From Phyllobacterium pellucidum (GTDB lineage Bacteria; Pseudomonadota; Alphaproteobacteria; Rhizobiales; Rhizobiaceae): a DNA stretch of 64,000 nt. Numbering within the stretch: position 1 is the first letter of the stretch; each line of letters begins with the position of its first letter. The notes below the pieces were generated by a model that saw only the letters and a list, made by a program, of their open reading frames with translations, ran no database searches and was not told the DNA's origin. Shown piece by piece: positions 57,872-64,000 of this stretch. The position numbers were made by a program, and so were the translations under genes. The stretch spans positions 558,001 to 622,000 of the forward strand of contig NZ_JABUMX010000003.1 of NCBI RefSeq assembly GCF_013327855.1, given 5' to 3'.

Positions 57872-58549
57872 GTGGCCGAGAACGAATTGAAAACGCGCGG
57901 TGTGGCGCCGTTGAGCGAAAAGCATCGCCCCGGAGCCCCGGCCGTGGCTGCTACAGGCAAGCCGAAGCGCACCAATAACCCGCAGGCAATGCGGGCCCGA
58001 ATCCTTGATGTTGGCGCCGACCTTTTCCAGCGGCACGGCTACAACGCGACCAGCATGCATGACGTCGTGCGGGCAGCGGGCACCACCGGAGGTGCGCTGC
58101 ACCATCATTTTGCGACAAAGAAGTCGCTAGGCCTTGCCGTCATCGCCGAGCGGGTGGCGCCGGAAGTCGAGGCGACCGCCATCCAGCCGGTTTCAAATGC
58201 ATCATCGGCCGCGTCGGGGATTCGTGCGGTGTTCAACGGTGTTGCTGATACGCTCGAGCATAACCGGGCAGTGACCGGTTGCCCGCTGAACAACCTCGCG
58301 CTCGAACTATCCTTGGCCGATCCGGACTTTCGCGAAGCGGTCAACGCCGTCTTCGATCGTTGGCGCGCCGCGCTTTCCTTCCGCTTGCACGCTGATCATC
58401 CGGAAATGGACGAAGCACGCGCGCACGATCTCGCTACGCTCGTGGTCGCTAGCTATTCGGGGGCGATGGCGATGGCCAAGACCAGCCAGAGCGCGGCGCC
58501 GCTGCGCGCCTGCGCAACCCAACTCGAGACCTTGCTGCGCAGAACCTAG
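57872..58549 (+). CDS. TetR/AcrR family regulator (LmrA/YxaF-like C-domain)
   Basis: A 225-residue repressor. After a 30-residue extension, residues ~38-90 form the TetR HTH (ARILDVGADLFQRHGYNATSMHD, TTGGALHHHFATKKSL; each in part). The C-terminal domain contains GCPLNNLALELSLADPDFREAV, a signature of the LmrA/YxaF-type subgroup. The start is GTG 57872 with AAGGAG upstream. It most likely controls itself and the divergent NIPSNAP gene. Inducer unknown. Confidence 0.92.
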   Translation: MAENELKTRGVAPLSEKHRPGAPAVAATGKPKRTNNPQAMRARILDVGADLFQRHGYNATSMHDVVRAAGTTGGALHHHFATKKSLGLAVIAERVAPEVEATAIQPVSNASSAASGIRAVFNGVADTLEHNRAVTGCPLNNLALELSLADPDFREAVNAVFDRWRAALSFRLHADHPEMDEARAHDLATLVVASYSGAMAMAKTSQSAAPLRACATQLETLLRRT

Positions 58550-59439
58550 AGCGGCGCCCTGGCGAATATTTCTGTCAGCCAGTCGGCGAAGACGCGCACG
58601 CGCGAAGAAAGCTGGCGGTTCTGCGGATAGAGCACCGAAACGATCATTGGCGGTGGCGGGCTCCCGGGGAGAACGACGCGCAGGCTTCCTTCAGCAAGTT
58701 CATTCGCGATTCGATAACGTGGCACCTGGATGAGCCCGAGGCCGGCAATTGCGGATGCGGCATAAATATCCGCGCCCGTCACCGAAACGGGTCCCGGCAA
58801 GTTCACCAGTCTGAGACCTGTATGCGTGGAGAATTCCAGTGGAAACGGCTTGCCCGTACCGCTTGAAACATAATTGACGGCCAGATGTCCGGCGAGGTCA
58901 TCCAGGCTCCTTGGCTCGCCATGCCGGGCAAAGTAAGCCGGGCTCGCACAGGTTACCTGCTGCATTTCGGCGATCTTGCGTCCGACCATGGTGGAATCCT
59001 GGAGTTCGCCGGCGCGCAGGACGCAGTCGACCCCCTCCTGAACGAGATCGACAAGCCGGTCGCCTTCGCCGATGCTGAGTTCCAGGGCGGCGTAACGATT
59101 GAGGAAATCGGGCAGTGCCGGTATCACGAAATGTCGAGCCAGCGTGCCTTGCAAGTTTACCCGCAAAAGACCCTTCGGCGCCGAGTCGCGGAACGATGCT
59201 TCCGCTTCCTCCATGTCGGCGAGAAGGCGCAGGCAACGGTCGTAATAGGCTTCGCCGTCGAGTGTCGGGTTGACCTGGCGCGTCGTGCGGTCGAGCAGGC
59301 GCGTACCCAGGCGCTCTTCAAGGCGCTGTATGGCGTTGGTCACCGTCGCGCGCGGAATGTGAAGATCGTCGGCCGCATTAGTGAAACTGCGCCGCTCGAC
59401 GATGCGTACGAAAATCTGCATATCGCGAAAGCGATCCAT
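58546..59439 (-). CDS. LysR-family transcriptional regulator
   Basis: A 297-residue LTTR: N-terminal winged HTH (MQIFVRIVERRSFTNAADDL, HIPRATVTNAIQRLEERLG) and a periplasmic-binding-like effector domain (LRVNLQGTLARHFVIPALPDFL, in part; GRKIAEMQQVTCASPAYF). It is divergent from an SDR gene, its probable target, and its stop overlaps the TetR stop by three bases on the opposite strand. Confidence 0.95.
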   Translation of the reverse strand: MDRFRDMQIFVRIVERRSFTNAADDLHIPRATVTNAIQRLEERLGTRLLDRTTRQVNPTLDGEAYYDRCLRLLADMEEAEASFRDSAPKGLLRVNLQGTLARHFVIPALPDFLNRYAALELSIGEGDRLVDLVQEGVDCVLRAGELQDSTMVGRKIAEMQQVTCASPAYFARHGEPRSLDDLAGHLAVNYVSSGTGKPFPLEFSTHTGLRLVNLPGPVSVTGADIYAASAIAGLGLIQVPRYRIANELAEGSLRVVLPGSPPPPMIVSVLYPQNRQLSSRVRVFADWLTEIFARAPL

Positions 59440-59566
59440 GCCCGCGCCTACTCTCGTTCAATTGTTATAGATTATCGAATAGTCCTGCCAATTATTTGCT
59501 AATTATGCAGAAAGCGATTTGCGGCATAGTGGAGCAAATGTCAACGTGACAGAGGAGTTCCATCGA

Positions 59567-60307
59567 ATGGCACAGACCGATAAACGGATTGCAATCATCA
59601 CGGGCGCAGCGCGCGGTATTGGTGCGGCGGTTGCAGAGCGGCTCGCAAATGACGGTTTTGCCGTCGTCATCAATTATGCGAACAGCGCCAGGGAAGCTGT
59701 GGCGCTTGCGGCTAAGCTCGGCAAGGCGGGCCAAAGGGCGATCGCCGTGCAGGCGGATGTTGCCAAGGCCGAAGAAGTGCGGGGGATGTTCGATCTTGTC
59801 GAGGCGGAACTTGGCATGGTCAGCGTTCTCGTCAACAATGCCGGCATCATGAAGGTTCAGCCGCTTGCCGAAACCAGCGACGCGGTTTTCGAACAACAGT
59901 TCGCGACGAATGTTCAGGGCACATTCAACACGATGCGCGAGGCTGCCGGCAGGATGGGCGATGGCGGCCGCATCATCAACTTTTCGACCTCGGTGGTCGG
60001 GACCAACCTTCCTGGTTACGCCATCTATGCCGGTACCAAGGCGGCGGTCGAAACATTCACCCGCATCTTCGCCAAGGAACTGCGCGGCCGCAACATAACG
60101 GTCAATGCCGTTGCGCCGGGGCCGGTTGCGACCGATCTCTTCCTTGCAGGCAAGAGCGATGAACTCGTTCAGCAGCTCAGCAAGGCTGCGCCCATGGAAC
60201 GCCTTGGACAGCCGGATGATATCGCCCGCGTCGTCTCGTTTCTCGCGGGTCCGGATGGCGGCTGGATCAACGGACAGGTCGTGCGCGCCAATGGTGGGCT
60301 GGTCTGA
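59567..60307 (+). CDS. Short-chain dehydrogenase/reductase
   Basis: A 246-residue classical SDR: cofactor loop ITGAARGIGAAVAERL, VNNAGIMKVQPLAE, catalytic Ser in NFSTSVVGTNLPG and YAIYAGTKAAVE (YxxxK), and PGPVATDLFLAGKS. An acidic residue after the first strand is not obvious, suggesting NADP(H) use. AGAGGAG lies nine bases before ATG 59567. Substrate cannot be assigned; the divergent LysR gene probably regulates it. Confidence 0.94.
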   Translation: MAQTDKRIAIITGAARGIGAAVAERLANDGFAVVINYANSAREAVALAAKLGKAGQRAIAVQADVAKAEEVRGMFDLVEAELGMVSVLVNNAGIMKVQPLAETSDAVFEQQFATNVQGTFNTMREAAGRMGDGGRIINFSTSVVGTNLPGYAIYAGTKAAVETFTRIFAKELRGRNITVNAVAPGPVATDLFLAGKSDELVQQLSKAAPMERLGQPDDIARVVSFLAGPDGGWINGQVVRANGGLV

Positions 60308-60311
60308 GCCC

Positions 60312-60343
60312 AAACAGAAAACGGCGGCTGTGAAGCCGCCGTT
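60312..60343 (-). terminator. Rho-independent terminator of the DUF882 gene
   Basis: Stem AACGGCGGCT/AGCCGCCGTT (60320-60329, 60334-60343), loop of four. The U-tract TTTTCTGTTTG exists only on the minus strand, downstream of the DUF882 gene; on the plus strand it could still stop the SDR transcript weakly. Confidence 0.85.
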
Positions 60344-60367
60344 GCTCGTCTCGGGTTCTTGCAGCCG

Positions 60368-62293
60368 TTACATGCCGCTGGTCGGCTGGAAGCGCGCAAT
60401 CTGCATGAAGGTCACGGCCTTGCCGGTAAACTTGTTGGCGTCAGCTACAGGCAGTGCTTGCTGGAAGCCGGCGGTATAGACCGTCGTCGGCGCCTTGCGC
60501 ATCGAGCTGTTGCGCAGAACCGCCGGCACCACCTCTGGCGCTGTGGCGGCGACCTGTTCGGAGGATAACGCCCTATCCGATAGGTCGGAGGACACCTGGA
60601 TTGCCTTTGCCGTCTGACCCTGTGCTGCCTGGCGGTGCGGCTTGGCCTTCTTGTTGGTGGTCTTCACGCCGCTGTCGAGCATGGCGACCGGGTCGCCCTT
60701 GGCTTCGAGCATTGTGCGACGGAGGGATGTCTGTGGTTGGACTGCCGCCATTTGAACATTCTGCTGCGGCTGCAACCGTCCGCCTGTAGTCCCGCTCGTC
60801 GTCGGCATTGGCGCGACAAGGTCGGCGGAATCGTCGTCATGGTCGACATCCGCCTGAGCAATGATGGCCTCCGGGCTAAGACTGTCATCGGGAACGGCGA
60901 TGATGTCCTGTTCTGCGGCGGCAGGGGCAGGTGCTGCGGCCACGACCGGGCGTTGGCCGGGGACGACCGAAGCAACCTTCATGTCTGGCTGCTTCGGCTT
61001 GTCGAAGGGCACGGGAACGAGGGCGTTGGCCATGGCCGGTTGGGACTGATCGGAGGCCTCGGCGGGCTGCTCGATATTTGCTGCGATGAGTTCGCGGATC
61101 GCGCTGGCGCTGTCGTCGGGTCGCGTCTCGGGCACGGCGACCGCGGCAGTGTTCTGTGCGAGCGCATTAAGTGTCGAAGGATCGCCCGGCGCGGGTGTCG
61201 GCGCGTAGTCTGGACGGCGCAGCGGTACCGGCACTGCAAAGGCGAGAGCGGCATTGTCTTCGGGCGTTATGGCGACGGGCGCCGGTGCTTCCTGGCGCGG
61301 CGCGGCCAAAGGCTGCGGAACCCGGGCGGGTAGCTCCGGGGCAGCCGGTGTTGCGGTTGCCGCAGGCGCTGCCGCCGGTTGCGGCTGTGCCGCCACTGCT
61401 GGTGCCGCACCGCCATCGTCCGCGTCCTCGCCTGCCGGAGCCTGGGCAACGGCGCGCGAGGGTTTGGCCGTAGAAGCGACCGCGACAGAGCTCTCGCTCG
61501 AATCCTCTTCCTCGTCCGCACCGCCGCCAAAGAGCAGGCCGAACAGGGTCTTGCCTTTCCGGCTGGAGCCCGATGACGAGCTTGCAATCTGTATCGAGCT
61601 GCCGTTGCGACGGCGGGCTTCATAGGCGGCGACCGCCTGTTCATAGCCGGGCAGCGGCCGTCCGTCGGATGGAACATGGATCGTCTTGCCGTCCGGGAAG
61701 ACCGCGAGAAGTTCCTTGCGGCTCATGCGCGGCCAGTGGCGGACATTGCCGACGTCGGTGTGAATGAAGGGCGATCCCGAACGAGGATAATAACCGACGC
61801 CGCCAGCCTCGTAGCGCAGGGCAGTGGCACGCAGGGTCGCAAGCTTCACGCCGGGCAGGTACCAGTCCATGGCTTTGCCGAGCATGTGCTGGCTCTTGCG
61901 GGCGACCCCGCGCGTACGTGAGCGCAGCATGGAATTGGTCGCCGGTGAGCGGTAGGCCGAAACAACGTGGATATAATCGCGCCCGCCGACCCTGTCATAG
62001 ACCTGCCAGACGAGATCGAACAGGCGGGGGTCCATCTTTGTCGGTTCGTTGCGGCGCCAGTCGCGCAGGAACCGGTTCAACTTGTTGAGGCCGTCCTGCT
62101 GATAACGGCCGTTCCGTTTGAAGGTTATTTCGGCGCGTTCGTTGGTGTGGACGAAATAGAGCCGCAATGTGCGGGTCTCGGCAAAGGCCTCGGCGGAGGA
62201 AAACAGCATCGACAGGAAAAGGACAAAGGGTCCAAACCAGCGGCCGCTGATCGGGAAAACTGTCTTCGATAGGCCGGTTTTTGCTTCACTCAC
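60368..62293 (-). CDS. DUF882 (YcbK/M15-like) periplasmic protein with long low-complexity tail
   Basis: A 641-residue exported protein. After a signal segment (FGPFVLFLSMLFSSAEAFA), residues ~38-200 form the DUF882 domain, a relative of zinc LAS/M15 peptidases: VSAYRSPATNSMLRSRT, SQHMLGKAMDWYLPG (His/Asp) and GSPFIHTDVGNVRHWP (His). It is probably a murein peptidase. Residues ~250-600 are Ala/Pro/Gln-rich with no domain, ending in a conserved-looking ANKFTGKAVTFMQIARF. GTG 62293 is taken as start; GTG 62335 and a TTG are alternatives and the RBS is unclear. Confidence 0.87.
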   Translation of the reverse strand: MSEAKTGLSKTVFPISGRWFGPFVLFLSMLFSSAEAFAETRTLRLYFVHTNERAEITFKRNGRYQQDGLNKLNRFLRDWRRNEPTKMDPRLFDLVWQVYDRVGGRDYIHVVSAYRSPATNSMLRSRTRGVARKSQHMLGKAMDWYLPGVKLATLRATALRYEAGGVGYYPRSGSPFIHTDVGNVRHWPRMSRKELLAVFPDGKTIHVPSDGRPLPGYEQAVAAYEARRRNGSSIQIASSSSGSSRKGKTLFGLLFGGGADEEEDSSESSVAVASTAKPSRAVAQAPAGEDADDGGAAPAVAAQPQPAAAPAATATPAAPELPARVPQPLAAPRQEAPAPVAITPEDNAALAFAVPVPLRRPDYAPTPAPGDPSTLNALAQNTAAVAVPETRPDDSASAIRELIAANIEQPAEASDQSQPAMANALVPVPFDKPKQPDMKVASVVPGQRPVVAAAPAPAAAEQDIIAVPDDSLSPEAIIAQADVDHDDDSADLVAPMPTTSGTTGGRLQPQQNVQMAAVQPQTSLRRTMLEAKGDPVAMLDSGVKTTNKKAKPHRQAAQGQTAKAIQVSSDLSDRALSSEQVAATAPEVVPAVLRNSSMRKAPTTVYTAGFQQALPVADANKFTGKAVTFMQIARFQPTSGM

Positions 62294-62604
62294 GCTAGAC
62301 AATATCGTTCCAATCCTGACCGTTTTCCAAAGCACCGAATAGCTGGACTATCCGATTTATTGGTTAATGACCACTTTATTGATGCACACGAGCATCCGAT
62401 TTGAATGTTTATGAACGCTTCCCCAGACAAGCTGTCTTCCCTAAAAGGACAAATTCAAGTCGAGATTATGGCTGACATTGCAATTGGTTGGGCTAAATCT
62501 GCTTATTTTTGCGCCACATGTGGGCTTTTGGTTGTTTGGGCTGGATTGGCCAAGAAAAATAGCGCAAACCAGCCGGACTAAAAATCTCCCCAGGATAGAA
62601 CCGA
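62294..62604. other. Intergenic region between the DUF882 and DMT transporter genes
   Basis: 311 bases, AT-rich near 62340-62420, holding the divergent promoters. No reading frame, repeat or RNA fold was recognised. Confidence 0.5.
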
Positions 62605-63570
62605 ATGTCCGCTCCATCGGATACCCATATTTACGCATCCGCATCGCCTGCAGCCCGCAACGGCGTCGTTTTGATGCTGCTTGGCATGCTTATGTTTTCC
62701 CTCAACGATGTGATGGGCAAATGGCTGGTGTCGACCTATTCGGTGGGGCAGGTGGTTTTCATCCGCAGCGTCGCCGCGCTCATCATCCTGGCGCCGTTCA
62801 TATGGTTCAACGGTCCGGAGAAACTGTTTCAGGTCGATCGCCCGCGCCTGCAGCTGCTGCGCGCGGTTCTCTCGACCGTGGAGGTATTCGCCTTCTATTT
62901 CGCCGTGGTCTACCTGCCGCTTGCCGACGTAATGACCTACTGGCTCGCGGCGCCCATCTATGTGGCCGCGGTCTCGCCCTTCATCCTGAAGGAGCCCGTC
63001 GGCTGGCGTCGCTGGAGCGCTATCATCATTGGCTTTGTCGGCGTGGTCATCGCGCTCGAACCGTCGTCTCAGGCTTTGACACCGCAGGCGATTATCTCGA
63101 TTTTAGGCAGCGTGGCGTTTGCCTTCATGCTGCTGCTTGGCCGGTCCTTGCGCGGGACACCTGATACGACGCTGGTTTTCTGGCAGATCGTCGGTGCCGG
63201 CGCGGCGGGGCTCGTCGCCATCGTGTTCGACTGGAAGCCGGTGAGCTTGCGCGATCTGCTGCTCCTCGGCCTTCTCGGCGTCGTCGCCATGCTCGCCCAT
63301 GTCCTTGTCAACCGTGCTCTCAAGCTCGCGGACGCGGCAACCGTAGCGCCGCTGCAGTATACGTTGCTGTTCTGGGCAATTGTCTTCGGCTGGCTGGTGT
63401 TCGGTGACGTACCGCGCATGTCGATGTTGATCGGGTCGGGCTTCATCGTGGCTTCCGGCCTCTTCATCTTCTTCCGCGAACAACAGCTGAAGCGTCAGGG
63501 GCGGATCAAAACGCTCAATCAGACAGTGGTTGCCGGATCGGGCGATGGCGCCGGACCCGGTAACGGTTAG
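62605..63570 (+). CDS. DMT superfamily (EamA) transporter
   Basis: A 321-residue inner-membrane transporter with ten helices in two EamA halves (LLGMLMFSLNDVMGKWLVS in the first, ILGSVAFAFMLLLGRSLRGT in the second) and a polar C-terminal tail. The segment FYFAVVYLPLADVMTYWLAAPIYV is typical of the RhaT/EamA group that exports amino acids or other metabolites. Substrate unknown. AGGA lies eight to nine bases before the ATG. Confidence 0.93.
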   Translation: MSAPSDTHIYASASPAARNGVVLMLLGMLMFSLNDVMGKWLVSTYSVGQVVFIRSVAALIILAPFIWFNGPEKLFQVDRPRLQLLRAVLSTVEVFAFYFAVVYLPLADVMTYWLAAPIYVAAVSPFILKEPVGWRRWSAIIIGFVGVVIALEPSSQALTPQAIISILGSVAFAFMLLLGRSLRGTPDTTLVFWQIVGAGAAGLVAIVFDWKPVSLRDLLLLGLLGVVAMLAHVLVNRALKLADAATVAPLQYTLLFWAIVFGWLVFGDVPRMSMLIGSGFIVASGLFIFFREQQLKRQGRIKTLNQTVVAGSGDGAGPGNG

Positions 63571-63579
63571 TTATTTCGC

Positions 63580-64000
63580 TCAGGCGTTTGCTGGCACGGC
63601 TTCAAGGGATGCGCCGAGTGCGTCCAGCAGCGAGTCCATCCCGCCCCGACGCACGGCCGGATCGTCGAACTCGTCTAGGAAGGCGCCCTGTTCGGTCAGG
63701 ACCAGCCGCGTTCCGGTGCCTTCCGGCTTCAGTTCGAGCGTTGCCAGCGATACGGAGATGCGCTTGCCGTCGAGATGCATCTCGTATGTGTAGATAATGC
63801 GCTGGTCCGGCACGATATCCTGGTAGATTGCATCGAAGCGGTGCTGCGGTCCTTCCTTGGGGCCGCCAATGCTGACTTCGCGTCCGCCGACCCTGAAATC
63901 TATCTGGTGCTGAGCCGGCCCCCATTCCTCGGGGCCCTTGAACCATTTTGCTTTCGCTTGCGGGTCGCTCAATGCGAAGAACACCCGGGCTGGCGCAGCC
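63580..64000 (-). CDS. AHSA1/SRPBCC-domain protein, 5' end cut by the window edge
   Basis: About 139 C-terminal residues of a START-like hydrophobic-pocket protein related to Aha1 (AHSA1): ARVFFALSDPQAKAKWFKGP, DAIYQDIVPDQRIIYTYEMH, VLTEQGAFLDEFDDPAVRRGG (in part). These small proteins are often transcribed with an ArsR regulator, which would lie outside. The frame is open to the window edge; perhaps 10-20 residues are missing. Function unknown. Confidence 0.85.
   Translation of the reverse strand, partial: AAPARVFFALSDPQAKAKWFKGPEEWGPAQHQIDFRVGGREVSIGGPKEGPQHRFDAIYQDIVPDQRIIYTYEMHLDGKRISVSLATLELKPEGTGTRLVLTEQGAFLDEFDDPAVRRGGMDSLLDALGASLEAVPANA

Noticed and set aside
59440-59566. A LysR T-N11-A operator in the LysR-SDR gap
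   Set aside because: Several T-N11-A matches exist in this AT-rich region, and none is clearly palindromic.
59492-60313. A 273-codon open frame opposite the SDR gene
   Set aside because: The plus strand encodes clear SDR motifs; the antisense frame has none.

Overview
The window is a 64 kb chromosomal segment of a moderately GC-rich alphaproteobacterium, most likely of the order Hyphomicrobiales/Rhizobiales (Phyllobacteriaceae, Brucellaceae or Rhizobiaceae). Support comes from the gene order (dnaK, dnaJ, pmtA, pyrF; gshB-comM; ABC exporter-dapB-gpmA; queG-gst; aroA, cmk, rpsA, then a TIGR02300 gene and tRNA-Ala), from lineage-typical families (Peptidase_C93 'BTLCP', DUF882, NDUFA9-like, CP4-type EPSP synthase) and from two exact CtrA-type boxes. 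The genus cannot be fixed from sequence reading alone. Both ends cut a gene: dnaK at the left and an AHSA1-domain gene at the right.

Layout. 1-11.7 kb: chaperone genes (dnaK partial, dnaJ) split by a 3.9 kb lipoprotein alpha-mannosidase gene, then pmtA, an FMN reductase, pyrF, a DUF1330 gene, an intracellular PHB depolymerase and a CtrA-box-preceded transglutaminase-like protease. 11.8-15 kb (minus): comM, gshB and a small RlpA-like protein. 15.3-26.3 kb: a complete-looking hexuronate block with GntR regulator, uxuA, uxaC, uxuB, a four-gene ABC importer and uxaA; three copies of a TAATATATTA-type palindrome mark its promoters. 26.4-31.9 kb (minus): a Kef-type antiporter with a cyclic-nucleotide-binding domain and a second stalked GH92 lipoprotein. 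32-45 kb: sugar epimerase, LysE exporter, class III adenylate cyclase, tRNA-Leu(CAG), gpmA-dapB-ABC exporter operon, mgsA-glk, mepA, an alcohol dehydrogenase, queG and a glutathione transferase. 45-54.8 kb: uppP, an NDUFA9-like protein, a LacI regulator, and the aroA-cmk-rpsA operon, in which cmk is fused to a membrane domain and preceded by a small membrane-protein gene. 54.9-64 kb: tRNA-Ala(GGC), then a more accessory-looking stretch (paralogous small membrane protein, acyltransferase, NIPSNAP/TetR pair, LysR/SDR pair), a DUF882 periplasmic protein with a long Ala/Pro-rich tail, a DMT transporter and the partial AHSA1 gene.

How genes work together. UxaC isomerises glucuronate and galacturonate, UxuB reduces the ketouronate, and UxuA/UxaA dehydrate mannonate/altronate to 2-keto-3-deoxygluconate; the ABC importer between them probably brings in the uronate or a related acid, and the GntR protein probably represses all units through the shared palindrome. 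Envelope functions recur (PmtA, UppP, MepA, RlpA-like, DUF882, acyltransferase) and the two GH92 lipoproteins would place mannose-releasing enzymes on long coiled-coil stalks at the cell surface or in the periplasm.

The strongest candidates for something not routinely described are the pair of stalked GH92 lipoproteins (one splitting dnaK from dnaJ), the membrane-domain/cytidylate-kinase fusion with its small membrane partner, the shared hexuronate operators, and the double CtrA site in front of the BTLCP protease gene. All functional calls rest on reading motifs by eye; no database search was run.
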